A DNA stretch of 26,313 nt, taken from NCBI GenBank assembly GCA_948750805.1, contig CAPZYV010000002.1, positions 1-26,313 on the forward strand. Direction: 5' to 3'. Numbering within the stretch: the first letter of the stretch is position 1; each line of letters starts with the position of its first letter. The notes under the pieces were generated by a model. It did no database searches and had not been told where the DNA came from. It saw only the letters and a list, made by a program, of their open reading frames with translations. Position numbers and translations under genes: made by a program. Below are positions 1 to 7,542 of the stretch, piece after piece. Source of the stretch: an uncultured Bacilli bacterium. Its GTDB lineage: Bacteria > Bacillota_I > Bacilli_A > RF39 > UBA660.

Positions 1-84
1 TTTTTATATGATATATGTAAAAAATATAATATAAGTGCTGATTATCTTTTAGGTAAAATAAATAGTCCTAAATATTTAAAATAA
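1..84 (+). CDS. C-terminal end of an XRE/Cro-CI family DNA-binding protein (5' truncated by window edge)
   Basis: Reading from base 1 gives 27 residues and a TAA stop at 82-84. The end reads ...ICKKYNISADYLLGKI..., the usual close of a helix-turn-helix XRE domain, in which a last helix runs into the D-Y-L-L-G motif. Only that tail is visible, so the protein may be a short stand-alone regulator or a larger protein whose HTH lies at the C-terminus. Its target is unknown. A hairpin with a T-run follows within 5 nt, so it is probably the last gene of its transcript and is not co-transcribed with pyrH. Confidence 0.6.
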   Translation, partial: FLYDICKKYNISADYLLGKINSPKYLK

Positions 85-88
85 CTTT

Positions 89-114
89 AAATTCTAATTT
101 AGGAATTTTTTTTT
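89..114 (+). terminator. Intrinsic terminator after the XRE tail
   Basis: AAATTC (89-94) pairs with GAATTT (103-108) around an 8-nt loop, followed by an uninterrupted T-run to position 114. The stem is AT-rich and weak, but its position directly after a stop codon supports it. Confidence 0.5.
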
Positions 115-125
115 AGAGTAATATG

Positions 126-134
126 TGCTAAAAT
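126..134 (+). promoter_or_regulatory. Extended -10 promoter of pyrH
   Basis: TGCTAAAAT fits the extended -10 pattern TGn-TAnnnT. No -35 box is seen, because the T-run of the preceding terminator occupies that place. It lies 25 nt before the pyrH ATG, leaving a leader of about 20 nt that contains AAAGGAG (146-152). Confidence 0.5.
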
Positions 135-159
135 TATAAATGAAAAAGGAGACTAATTT

Positions 160-870
160 ATGGAAAATGTTAAATATAAAAGAGTTTTATTAAAGCTTAG
201 TGGTGAGGCTTTAGCAGGGGAAACTAAATTTGGTGTCAATGCTAAAACAATTGGTAATATTTGTGATAAAATTAAAGAAATCATTAATATGGGTGTAGAA
301 GTATCTATCGTAGTTGGTGGAGGAAATTTCTGGCGTGGTCGTAATGGACATGAAATGGAGCGAACTACTGCTGATTATATGGGTATGCTTGCAACTGCTA
401 TGAACGCTTTAGCATTACAAGATGCTTTAGAAGCAAGAGGTGTTCACTCTAGAGTTCAGACATCTATTGAAATGCGTGAAATAGCGGAACCTTTCATTCA
501 ACGTAAAGCTGAAAAGCATTTAAGTAAAGGTAGAGTGGTAATCTTTGCATGTGGTACAGGACATCCTTACTTTACAACAGATACTGCCGCTGTACTTCGG
601 GCAACAGAAATGAAAGCTGATATAATCTTGCTTGGTAAATCAATTGACGGTGTATATTCAGCTGACCCTAAAATAGATAGTACTGCAACAAAATATGATA
701 GTATAACTTATCTTGATGTTTTAAATAAAGATTTAAAAGTAATGGATTCTACTGCCACTGCTATGTGCCGTGATAATAACATTCCACTACTTGTATTTGG
801 TATTAGCGACCCTGAAAATATAGTTAGTGCTATAAAAGGAGAAAAAATCGGTACAATCGTTACAAATTAG
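160..870 (+). CDS. pyrH: UMP kinase
   Basis: This 236-aa protein is a bacterial UMP kinase of the amino acid kinase fold. It phosphorylates UMP to UDP with ATP in pyrimidine nucleotide synthesis, in the cytosol as a hexamer. It shows the N-terminal phosphate loop KLSGEAL, the GGGNFWRGR segment, the UMP-binding region with [16 protein letters not shown], and DGVYSADPK near residue 170, a typical arrangement at the family's usual length. AAAGGAG lies 8 nt before the ATG. In many Bacillota pyrH sits between tsf and frr. Here it is flanked by an XRE gene and a 78-aa orphan, each behind its own signals, so it is probably monocistronic. Identification is secure. Confidence 0.97.
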   Translation: MENVKYKRVLLKLSGEALAGETKFGVNAKTIGNICDKIKEIINMGVEVSIVVGGGNFWRGRNGHEMERTTADYMGMLATAMNALALQDALEARGVHSRVQTSIEMREIAEPFIQRKAEKHLSKGRVVIFACGTGHPYFTTDTAAVLRATEMKADIILLGKSIDGVYSADPKIDSTATKYDSITYLDVLNKDLKVMDSTATAMCRDNNIPLLVFGISDPENIVSAIKGEKIGTIVTN

Positions 871-899
871 TAGACAAAAAGTGATTAATCAGTTAGAAT
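871..899 (+). promoter_or_regulatory. SigA-type promoter of the 78-aa gene with a palindrome in the spacer
   Basis: TAGACA (871-876), exactly 17 bp, then TAGAAT (894-899). The -35 box starts one base after the pyrH stop. A perfect 10-bp palindrome TGATTAATCA (882-891) fills the middle of the spacer, a typical place for a repressor operator. Function of the palindrome is inferred. Confidence 0.55.
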
Positions 900-924
900 A
901 ATAACACCTATTGGGAGGATTGTT

Positions 925-1161
925 ATGAAATATGGGATTAATTCATATGAAGAAAGATTAAATGGTGCAGCATTACTTGATTTTGAATATTTAAGAAGTC
1001 ATCCTGAATCTATAGCTCATGTTGTAGAAAGATATAATGCAGATGTATCTTTTAGACAAGAAATTGCCTTGTCTATTAGAAATAATCCATCTTTTGCTGC
1101 TAGTTTTTATCGCTATTTTGGCGAATTACAAGCAATTAAAAGTACAACTAAAGGACGTTAA
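925..1161 (+). CDS. Small protein of unknown function (78 aa)
   Basis: I do not recognise this family. It is a 78-residue soluble protein with no signal peptide or membrane segment and a likely mostly helical fold. Charged and aromatic residues alternate (SYEERL, LDFEYL, HVVERY, SFYRYFGEL) and the tail ends in basic TTKGR. GGGAGG (913-918) sits 6 nt before the ATG, so translation is well supported. It has its own promoter and a terminator that overlaps its stop codon, so it is a one-gene transcript between pyrH and polA. The palindrome in its promoter suggests regulation by a DNA-binding protein. Confidence 0.75.
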   Translation: MKYGINSYEERLNGAALLDFEYLRSHPESIAHVVERYNADVSFRQEIALSIRNNPSFAASFYRYFGELQAIKSTTKGR

Positions 1162-1174
1162 AATGCGTCTTTTT
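1151..1174 (+). terminator. Intrinsic terminator overlapping the stop codon of the 78-aa gene
   Basis: AAGGACG (1151-1157) pairs with CGTCTTT (1166-1172) in a 7-bp stem with one G-T pair and an 8-nt loop, running into a T-run. The TAA stop (1159-1161) lies in the loop, so the last codons form the 5' arm. Confidence 0.75.
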
Positions 1175-1198
1175 CTTTCTTTAAATAATATTTTAGTG

Positions 1199-1216
1199 TA
1201 TAATTAAATTGGTGAT
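1199..1216 (+). promoter_or_regulatory. Compact promoter and ribosome binding site of polA
   Basis: Consensus TATAAT (1199-1204) with no good -35 box is followed almost at once by the Shine-Dalgarno GGTGAT (1211-1216) and the ATG at 1222. The expected transcript start leaves a leader of only about 10-12 nt. The 18 bases here recur identically before the ASCH gene at 10717. Confidence 0.5.
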
Positions 1217-1221
1217 GTAAA

Positions 1222-3798
1222 ATGAAAAGAGTAATCCTTGTAGACGGAAACAACTTAATGTTTAGAAGTTATTATGCAACCGCTTATACAGGAAATATCA
1301 TGCGTAATTCTAAAGGATTTCCAACTAATGCTTTATATGGTTTTGTTAGTATGATAAATAAAATATTGGTAGAAGAAAATCCTTCTTATATAGCTGTCGC
1401 TTTTGATATTGGTAAGAACTTTCGCAAAGCAAAATATAATTTTTATAAAGAAGGTCGTAATGCGACACCTGATGATTTAAAAATCCAAATGCCAATAGCA
1501 CGTGAAATTCTTGATGCTATGGGAATTAAATATTTAGAATTAGAACCTTATGAGGCTGATGATATAATTGGAACTTTAGCTAAATGGGCTGATTTAGACC
1601 CGGAATATGATGCAACAATAGTATCAAGTGACCGCGACTTATTACAGCTTATTAGTCCTGTAGTTGATGTTAAACTTTTAAAACAAAGTGGATTTATTAA
1701 ATATAATCCAGAAACTTTTAAAACAGATTGGGGTATAGAACCAATTAAAATTATTGACCTAAAAGCTTTAGCTGGCGATTCATCTGATAATATTCCTGGG
1801 GTAAAAGGAATAGGAGATAAAACTGCTTTAAAGCTTTTAACTGATTATGGCTCTTTAGAAGGAATATATGAAAATATTGAAAGCATTAAAGGAAAGACTC
1901 GTGAAAAATTAGAAATAGACAGAGACAATGCCTTTATGAGTAAAGAAATTGCTACCATATTCCGTGATGTTCCTCTTGATATCACTTTTGAAGATATAAA
2001 ATATCAAGGGGTTAATGAAGAAAAATTAAGTTCAATTTATGAGACTCTAGAATTTTACTCTCTATTAAAAAATTTTAAACGCGAAAATTTAGTTAAAGAA
2101 GATATAAAATTTACTAAAATAGAAGATATAGCTAATTTAACTTTAAGTAATGAAGTTAGTATTTATATTGAACTTGACAAAGAAAATTATCATAAGGGAG
2201 AATTATTAGGAATAGGTCTTAGTGATAAAGATAATAATTATTATTTAAATAGAAATTTATTAAAAGATTTAATACCTTTATTAAAAGGGAAAGTAGTATA
2301 TACTTATAATGCTAAAGCTTTAGAAATACTTTTAAGAAGAAATAATTTAGAACTTTCTCCTGTAAATTATGATTTAATGATTGCTTCTTATTTAACTGAT
2401 GGTAATACACATGATGATATAGCTTATTTAATGCAACCAGAACATATTAGTGTAGCTTTTTATGAAGAAATGTTAAAATCAGGTTTCAGTGATTCAGAAA
2501 AATTAATTAAAGATATAGTGTTAAAATCTCGTTTTATATTTGATACCCGTGATAAATATGTAAATAAATTAAAAACAGAAACTATGTATGATTTGTTTAA
2601 AAGTATTGAAATGCCACTTTTATACGTATTAGCTGATATGGAATATAATGGTGTAAAAATAGATTCTCTTAAATTAGATGAAATTGAAAGTGAAGTTGAA
2701 GCTAAATTAGCAATTTTAACTAATGAAATATATAATATGGCTGGATGTAGTTTTAATATTGCTAGTCCTAAACAATTAGGTGAGATATTATTTGAAAAGT
2801 TAGGTATTGCTAGTGGTAAAAAAACCAAAACTGGTTACAAAACTGATGCTACAACATTGCAAAAATTAAGTAACCTTCATCCTATTATTAATTTAATATT
2901 AGAATATCGAAACTATAGCAAGATTTTGTCGACTTATACTGCCAGTCTTAAAAATTTTAAATTTGAAGACGGAAAAATTCATACTATTTTTAAGCAAACC
3001 CTAACTAGAACAGGGCGATTATCAAGTGTTGAACCAAATCTTCAAAATATTCCTATTAGAGGTGAAGAAGGAAGAAAAGTAAGAAAGGCTTTTATTCCTA
3101 CTAACGATATGTTCTTAAGTATTGATTATTCCCAAATAGAACTTCGAATTTTAGCACATATTTCTGGTTCTCCTGAGCTTATTGAAGCTTTCCGTAATAA
3201 TCAAGATATTCATACGAAAGTTGCTGCTGATATTTATGGAGTTAGCGAATCAGATGTTACGAAATTGATGCGTAGTACTGCTAAAGCAGTCATATTTGGC
3301 ATAGTTTATGGTATAAGTGGCTTTGGTTTAGGTGAAAACTTAAATATTAATACTAAAGAAGCAGCTAAATTTATTGAAAAATATTATGAACTATATCCTG
3401 GTGTAAAACGTTATATGGATAATATTGTAAAAGAAGCTTATGAAACTGGTTCTGTTAGAACTTTATTTAATCGTAAAAGAACTATTGAAGAATTAAATAA
3501 CTCAAATTATATGATAAGAAGTAGTGGTGAGCGTATTGCTCTTAATACCCCAATTCAAGGAACTAGTGCAGATATTATTAAAAAAGCTATGGTATTAGTT
3601 TATGAAGAATTTAAAAAAGAAAATATTAAAAGTAAAATGGTTTTACAAATCCATGATGAATTAGTAATTGACACAATTGCTTCAGAAGAAGAAAAAGTAA
3701 CACGAATTGTTAAAGATGTTATGGAAAATGTAATAGAGTTATCTGTTCCTTTAAAAGTAGGAATTGCTAAAGGAAAAGACTTATATGAAGCAAAATAA
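1222..3798 (+). CDS. polA: DNA polymerase I
   Basis: This 858-aa family A polymerase fills gaps and removes RNA primers in repair and lagging-strand synthesis. Residues 1-290 form the 5'-3' exonuclease, with VDGNNLMFRSYY, YEADDIIG, SSDRDLL and the GDSSDNIPGVKGIG loop. The central domain keeps the 3'-5' exonuclease fold but lacks its metal ligands: IYIELDKEN stands where D-x-E is expected, and YNAKALE lacks the second Asp, so proofreading is probably absent, as in Bacillus. The polymerase domain has motif A DYSQIELR (D635), motif B R684-x3-K688-x3-F692-x3-Y696 and motif C QIHDEL (H811, D812, E813). In motif B the usual Asn before Phe is Ile691. It is followed after 24 nt by mutM, with no terminator between, so the two form a repair operon. 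Confidence 0.98.
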   Translation: MKRVILVDGNNLMFRSYYATAYTGNIMRNSKGFPTNALYGFVSMINKILVEENPSYIAVAFDIGKNFRKAKYNFYKEGRNATPDDLKIQMPIAREILDAMGIKYLELEPYEADDIIGTLAKWADLDPEYDATIVSSDRDLLQLISPVVDVKLLKQSGFIKYNPETFKTDWGIEPIKIIDLKALAGDSSDNIPGVKGIGDKTALKLLTDYGSLEGIYENIESIKGKTREKLEIDRDNAFMSKEIATIFRDVPLDITFEDIKYQGVNEEKLSSIYETLEFYSLLKNFKRENLVKEDIKFTKIEDIANLTLSNEVSIYIELDKENYHKGELLGIGLSDKDNNYYLNRNLLKDLIPLLKGKVVYTYNAKALEILLRRNNLELSPVNYDLMIASYLTDGNTHDDIAYLMQPEHISVAFYEEMLKSGFSDSEKLIKDIVLKSRFIFDTRDKYVNKLKTETMYDLFKSIEMPLLYVLADMEYNGVKIDSLKLDEIESEVEAKLAILTNEIYNMAGCSFNIASPKQLGEILFEKLGIASGKKTKTGYKTDATTLQKLSNLHPIINLILEYRNYSKILSTYTASLKNFKFEDGKIHTIFKQTLTRTGRLSSVEPNLQNIPIRGEEGRKVRKAFIPTNDMFLSIDYSQIELRILAHISGSPELIEAFRNNQDIHTKVAADIYGVSESDVTKLMRSTAKAVIFGIVYGISGFGLGENLNINTKEAAKFIEKYYELYPGVKRYMDNIVKEAYETGSVRTLFNRKRTIEELNNSNYMIRSSGERIALNTPIQGTSADIIKKAMVLVYEEFKKENIKSKMVLQIHDELVIDTIASEEEKVTRIVKDVMENVIELSVPLKVGIAKGKDLYEAK

Positions 3799-3822
3799 TA
3801 ATATAAATAAGGAGTGATTAAA

Positions 3823-4641
3823 ATGCCAGAAATAGCAGAAGTCGAAACAGTAAGAAACACTTTAAAACGTCAAATATTACATAAAAAAATAAAAGATGTT
3901 AAAGTTTACTATAAAAATATGATTGAAAGTGATATAAATTTATTTGGTAAAGATTTAATTGGTGATGAATTTATTGATATAAAAAGAAGAGGCAAATGGT
4001 TAATATTTGAAACTAATAAAAGATATTTATTATCTCACCTTCGGATGGAAGGAAAGTTCTTTATTAAAAATAACACTGAAGAGAAGGGTAAACATGAACA
4101 CGTAGCTATAACTTTTCAAGATGATACTACTTTAAGATATGAAGATACCAGAAAATTTGGTCGTATGAATCTAATTAAAAAAGAAAATTTAGAAAATACT
4201 GAAAGTATCAAAAAACAAGGATTAGAACCTGGTGATAAAAATCTTACTAGTGAGTACTTATTAGAAAAATTTAAAAATAAAAGATTACCTATAAAGAGTG
4301 TTTTACTTGACCAAACAATTATTAGTGGCCTTGGAAATATTTACGTAAATGAAGTAATGTTTTATGCTAAAATAAATCCTTTAAGGGAAGCAAAAAGTAT
4401 TACTGAAAGTGAGTGTGAACTTATTTGTAAGGGTAGTGATGAAATAATAAAAGAAGCTATTAAAATGGGTGGCACTACTATTAAAAGTTATACTTCAAGT
4501 TTAGGAGTAACCGGAAGATTCCAACAAAAATTAAAAGTTCACAAAAAAGCTGGAGAACCTTGCACTATTTGTGGTAATCCTATAAAAAATATAAAGATTG
4601 GTGGACGTAGTACTTATTATTGTGAACACTGCCAAAAATAA
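3823..4641 (+). CDS. mutM: Formamidopyrimidine-DNA glycosylase (MutM/Fpg)
   Basis: This bifunctional glycosylase/AP lyase removes 8-oxoguanine and ring-opened purines. The correct start is the ATG at 3823, because the family needs Pro directly after Met as the nucleophile (MPEIAEVETVR); the in-frame GTG at 3814 falls inside the Shine-Dalgarno AAGGAG. The resulting 272 aa match the family length. Pro2 and Glu3 are catalytic, Lys58 in RRGKW is the conserved lysine, and SGLGNIYVNEVMF is the helix-two-turn-helix segment. The C-terminus has a CxxC-CxxC zinc finger with the GGRSTYYC arginine loop. It lies 24 nt after polA in the same operon and is closed by a strong terminator. Confidence 0.96.
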   Translation: MPEIAEVETVRNTLKRQILHKKIKDVKVYYKNMIESDINLFGKDLIGDEFIDIKRRGKWLIFETNKRYLLSHLRMEGKFFIKNNTEEKGKHEHVAITFQDDTTLRYEDTRKFGRMNLIKKENLENTESIKKQGLEPGDKNLTSEYLLEKFKNKRLPIKSVLLDQTIISGLGNIYVNEVMFYAKINPLREAKSITESECELICKGSDEIIKEAIKMGGTTIKSYTSSLGVTGRFQQKLKVHKKAGEPCTICGNPIKNIKIGGRSTYYCEHCQK

Positions 4642-4650
4642 TAAATTTAT

Positions 4651-4674
4651 GTAGAGTTAAGCTCTACTTTTTTT
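4651..4674 (+). terminator. Intrinsic terminator of the polA-mutM operon
   Basis: Perfect 6-bp stem GTAGAG (4651-4656) / CTCTAC (4662-4667), 5-nt loop, then seven T. The last two T are also the first two bases of the next -35 box. Confidence 0.88.
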
Positions 4675-4701
4675 GACATTTAGTTTAGGAAATTGTCTAA
4701 T
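4673..4701 (+). promoter_or_regulatory. SigA-type promoter of dinD
   Basis: Consensus TTGACA (4673-4678), 17 bp, TCTAAT (4696-4701). AAGGGAGG precedes the ATG at 4739. No CGAAC-N4-GTTCG LexA box is visible here, although dinD is SOS-induced in E. coli. Confidence 0.6.
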
Positions 4702-4738
4702 TATATTAAATATTAAAGTATAAAAGGGAGGTTTTTAA

Positions 4739-5623
4739 ATGAATAAAATACAAAAATATCAAGAACAAATTTTTGAAGATATCAAACATATTGATGAATA
4801 TGGTAATGAATATTGGCTTGCTCGTGAATTAATGATAACATTAAGCTATAGTAAATGGCAAAATTTTGAAAAAGTTATTGAAAAAGCAAAAATTAGTTGC
4901 GAAAATTCAGATAATATTATTAATTATTGGTTTACTGACGTCAGCAAGCCAATAACAACAGGAAAGGGTAAAATAGAAATTATAAAGGATTATAAATTAA
5001 CTAGATATGCCTGTTATCTAATTGTCCAAAATGGTGATGCTAGAAAAGAAGAAATAGCTTTGGGTCAAACTTATTTTGCAGTTCAAACTAGAAAAATGGA
5101 ATTGGTCGAAAATTATTTTAAAGAGTATGATAATATGACCGAAGATGAAAAAAGATTCTATCAAAGAGGTTTAACTAAAAAAGGAAACTTCTCTTTAAAT
5201 CAGACTGCTAAAAAGTGTGGAGTTAAGAATTTTGATAAATTTCATAATGCTGGCTATAAAGGACTATATAATGGAGAGACAGCTAGCGATATTGCCAAGA
5301 GAAAAGGGCTAAGATATAGAGAAGATATTTTAGATAATATGGGAAGTGAAGAGCTAGCAGCTAATCTTTTTCGTATTACTCAAACTGAATCCAAACTAAA
5401 AAAAGATAACATTTCTAGTGAAAATGATGCCAAAGAAACACATTATAATATTGGAAGAAATATTAGAGAGGTTATTGCTAAAAATGGTGGAACTATGCCT
5501 GAAGAGTTACCAACACCTGAAAAATCATTAAAAGAATTAGAAAAAGAAGAGTTAAAAAAATTAAAAGGTGGCACTATATTAACCATATTAAATTTTCGGT
5601 TAATAAAAAAATTAATAAACTAA
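4739..5623 (+). CDS. dinD: DNA damage-inducible protein D (DinD)
   Basis: This 294-aa protein aligns by eye along its length with E. coli DinD, an SOS protein reported to bind RecA filaments and inhibit strand exchange. Matching blocks are YGNEYWLARELM, WQNFEKVIEKAK, LTRYACYLIVQNGD, EIALGQTYFAVQTR, HNAGYKGLYNG, MGSEELAANLFR-TQTE-KL and GGTMPEELPTPEKSLKEL. The N-terminal part resembles a BRO-N-like DNA-binding domain. The last 20 or so residues (GGTILTILNF...) have no counterpart I recall and may be an acquired tail. The gene has its own promoter after the polA-mutM terminator, and its stop overlaps the convergent tmcAL stop by 4 nt. Its position beside polA and mutM fits a DNA-damage role. 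Confidence 0.92.
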   Translation: MNKIQKYQEQIFEDIKHIDEYGNEYWLARELMITLSYSKWQNFEKVIEKAKISCENSDNIINYWFTDVSKPITTGKGKIEIIKDYKLTRYACYLIVQNGDARKEEIALGQTYFAVQTRKMELVENYFKEYDNMTEDEKRFYQRGLTKKGNFSLNQTAKKCGVKNFDKFHNAGYKGLYNGETASDIAKRKGLRYREDILDNMGSEELAANLFRITQTESKLKKDNISSENDAKETHYNIGRNIREVIAKNGGTMPEELPTPEKSLKELEKEELKKLKGGTILTILNFRLIKKLIN

Positions 5624-5647
5624 AAAAATATAGGTTTATTACTTTTT
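5614..5647. terminator. Probable bidirectional terminator between dinD and tmcAL
   Basis: AATAAAC (5614-5620) pairs with GTTTATT (5634-5640). On the plus strand it is followed by ACTTTTTT, and on the minus strand by a T-rich run (complement of 5605-5613). The stem spans both stop codons. The low GC content of the stem keeps confidence moderate. Confidence 0.5.
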
Positions 5648-6729
5648 TCAAATGTTAAAATATCATTTTTACTAATTAAACTATATATTTGTGCTGCGAT
5701 TAATTCATACTTATAAGTTGTACTTGTTGGTATTGGAACAAGTCCTACTTCTAAATCAGGTAAATTATGAAGATAATTTCGACCTTTTTCATTAAAACCT
5801 AAAATTTTAATATATTCAATACTAGCTAATTTATTTATATCTTTAGGTACACCAATTAAAATATGAATAAGCATTCGACAGATTTTATTATAGGTATATC
5901 TCTTAGTTTTTACGTTTTGAATTAATTCTTCTATATTATTTGATGTTATTATCTTTTCTTTTAATCTATTTTCAATACCTTCATCTACCGTCAAATATTT
6001 ACTTAAATCTAAATCAGTTATAATTTTATATTTAATAAAAGGGAATAGCTGATTTAAATTTAAATTTTCAATTAATTTAATAGTTTTCCTAGGTACATTT
6101 AATGATATATCTTCACCTAATTTAATTTTGTTGCGAATATTACTAGCACTGATAATTTCACTATTTTCATCTGTACTATGATAAATACTAGTTCTTTTTA
6201 TAGTAATAGGAGTTATATCAAAATTATTCATTTTTATAGCTTTTATATAACTAATTCCTAGTAAATCATTAGGATTAAATATATTTTCGTTAATATTTAA
6301 AGCTTTAGCTAAAGCAGTTGGATAATTAACACCTTCATCTAATAGTTTTTTAACTCTCAGATTATATTCTGGATTTTCTTGGATAGTAGCAATTTCTTCT
6401 AAAAGTTTTGCATTATTAGATTCACTACCGAAAACTAGATATTTACAACCTAAATAATGAAGTATTTTGATGCTAGCTTGAGCAAAAATATCAGCACTTT
6501 GAGTACCAAAAATAAAGGGAAGCTCAACTACTAAATCAACACCATATATTAAAGCTAACTTAGTTTTATTTTCCTTAGATAGAATACTTACTTCTCCACG
6601 TTCTAAAAAATAACCATTTAAAACTAAAATAATTGGACTTCCCGGAAATAATTTTTTAGTTTCTTCGATATGATGGATATGCCCTTTATGTAAGGGATTA
6701 TATTCACAAATTATACCTACTGCTTCCAT
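5620..6729 (-). CDS. tmcAL: tRNA(Met) cytidine acetate ligase
   Basis: TmcAL (formerly YlbM, DUF795) makes N4-acetylcytidine at the wobble position of elongator tRNA-Met, using ATP and acetate through acetyl-AMP. The N-terminus carries a nucleotidyltransferase fold with GIICEYNPLHKGHIHHI, whose H-x-G-H motif binds ATP. Further family blocks are NGYFLERGE, LVVELPF-FGTQSAD-FA, LVFGSE, PNDLLGISYIKA and SASNIR. I place the start at the ATG at 6729 (369 aa), because the upstream in-frame GTG at 6738 lies inside the ribosome binding site AGGTGAT. It is transcribed convergently with dinD under an extended -10 promoter. Identification is firm. Confidence 0.94.
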   Translation of the reverse strand: MEAVGIICEYNPLHKGHIHHIEETKKLFPGSPIILVLNGYFLERGEVSILSKENKTKLALIYGVDLVVELPFIFGTQSADIFAQASIKILHYLGCKYLVFGSESNNAKLLEEIATIQENPEYNLRVKKLLDEGVNYPTALAKALNINENIFNPNDLLGISYIKAIKMNNFDITPITIKRTSIYHSTDENSEIISASNIRNKIKLGEDISLNVPRKTIKLIENLNLNQLFPFIKYKIITDLDLSKYLTVDEGIENRLKEKIITSNNIEELIQNVKTKRYTYNKICRMLIHILIGVPKDINKLASIEYIKILGFNEKGRNYLHNLPDLEVGLVPIPTSTTYKYELIAAQIYSLISKNDILTFEKSNKPIFF

Positions 6730-6746
6730 GTATATCACCTAAATTA

Positions 6747-6755
6747 AGTATAGCA
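6747..6755 (-). promoter_or_regulatory. Extended -10 promoter of tmcAL
   Basis: On the minus strand TGCTATACT (TGn plus TATACT) lies about 17 nt before the ATG, followed by TTAATTTAGGTGAT. The SD is thus only a few nucleotides after the probable transcription start. No clear -35 box. Confidence 0.5.
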
Positions 6756-6852
6756 AAAAAAACTAAAAAGGAAAATAATTATATAACTTTATCTTTAATT
6801 TTACATTTATTTAATATTTTAAAATATAAATATTTACCTGTGTAATTTATAA

Positions 6853-6861
6853 TGGTATACT
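6853..6861 (+). promoter_or_regulatory. Extended -10 promoter of the broken gene at 6881
   Basis: TGGTATACT with no clear -35 box, followed by GAGGTGAT and the ATG at 6881. The promoter looks intact although the gene is not. Confidence 0.5.
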
Positions 6862-6880
6862 TTAATTATTGAGGTGATTT

Positions 6881-7455
6881 ATGGCTGGGTTTCATATTCA
6901 TATAGCTATTGGCAAAGAATATCTAAAGAAAAATAATATAAGCAATTTAAAAGATTTTTATAAAGGTATTATAGCCCCAGATTTAGGAATAAAAAAAGAT
7001 ACTCACTATAGTGGATATCAAGATAAAAATAATTTAATAGAATATTTAGCTAATAAAGTTAATTTAAAAAAGTATCTTTTATGTAATAAAATAGATACAG
7101 ATTATCAAAAAGGGATATTTTTACATTTAATAACAGATTATGTATTCTTTAATTATTTTTTTAATAAAGAATATTTAAATGATGTAAGTTATGAAAAGTT
7201 TTGTGAAGATTTATATTATAGTTATGAAATAAACAATAAATATCTAAAAGAAAATTATGATATTAATGATTTTCCTTTTTAGGCTATAGTAAATAAAATA
7301 TTCTTAAAAGTCAAACTCGAGTAAATATTAAGTTAGGCACTAATATTTTAGAAAATAAAAAAGTTGATAATTTTATAGATTATATAGCTAATATTAATTT
7401 GGAAGAATATAAGAATAAAATTATAAAAAACGAAAAAATTATTATTAACTTTTAA
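6881..7455 (+). pseudogene. Frameshifted zinc-dependent phospholipase C-like / metal-hydrolase-like gene
   Basis: The first frame (6881-7282) encodes 133 residues with AGFHIHIAIGKEYL, KGIIAPDLG, DTHYSG and FLHLITDYVFF. This spacing of His and Asp resembles the zinc-dependent phospholipase C/S1-P1-like family seen in many Bacillota, though the assignment is tentative. The expected C-terminal part continues in another frame (about 7297-7455), ending TNILENKKVDNFIDYIA...LEEYKNKI...IIINF. The junction has a frame change near a T5 run (7275-7280) and an extra TAA at 7294. Two lesions argue for a decayed gene and not for phase variation. Promoter and SD are intact, so a truncated N-terminal protein could still be made. 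Confidence 0.6.
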
Positions 7456-7475
7456 AATGTTAAGTTTAGTTGACA

Positions 7476-7523
7476 AAATTCTAACTAAAGTTGGTTGAGT
7501 GCAACTAAGAATTTTTATAAAAT
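7476..7523 (+). promoter_or_regulatory. Promoter and operator-like inverted repeats of the XRE/DUF4097 operon
   Basis: TTGAGT (7495-7500), 17 bp, TAAAAT (7518-7523). Two nested inverted repeats overlap it: AAATTCT (7476-7482) with AGAATTT (7508-7514), and AGTTG (7489-7493) with CAACT (7502-7506). The inner repeat covers the -35 box and is a good candidate operator for the regulator encoded just downstream. A second TTGACA at 7470-7475 has no partner at the right distance. Confidence 0.45.
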
Positions 7524-7542
7524 GACAGCGAGGTGAAAAAAT

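Noticed and set aside
2460..2828. Minus-strand open frame of 122 codons inside polA
   Set aside because: It lies antisense to the conserved polymerase coding region and has low-complexity composition and no SD; it is a shadow of polA codon use.
3814..3822. Upstream GTG start for mutM
   Set aside because: It overlaps the SD, and the enzyme needs Pro directly after the initiator Met.
3600..3860. Minus-strand open frame across the polA end and mutM start
   Set aside because: It is antisense to two firmly identified genes and would cover the mutM ribosome binding site; no family match.
5589..5611. TTAACC/GGTTAA stem near the dinD end as terminator
   Set aside because: The loop is long and no T-run follows on either strand; the stem at 5614-5640 is better.
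7470..7475. TTGACA as -35 box for the XRE operon
   Set aside because: No -10 box lies 16-18 bp downstream; TTGAGT at 7495 pairs better with TAAAAT.
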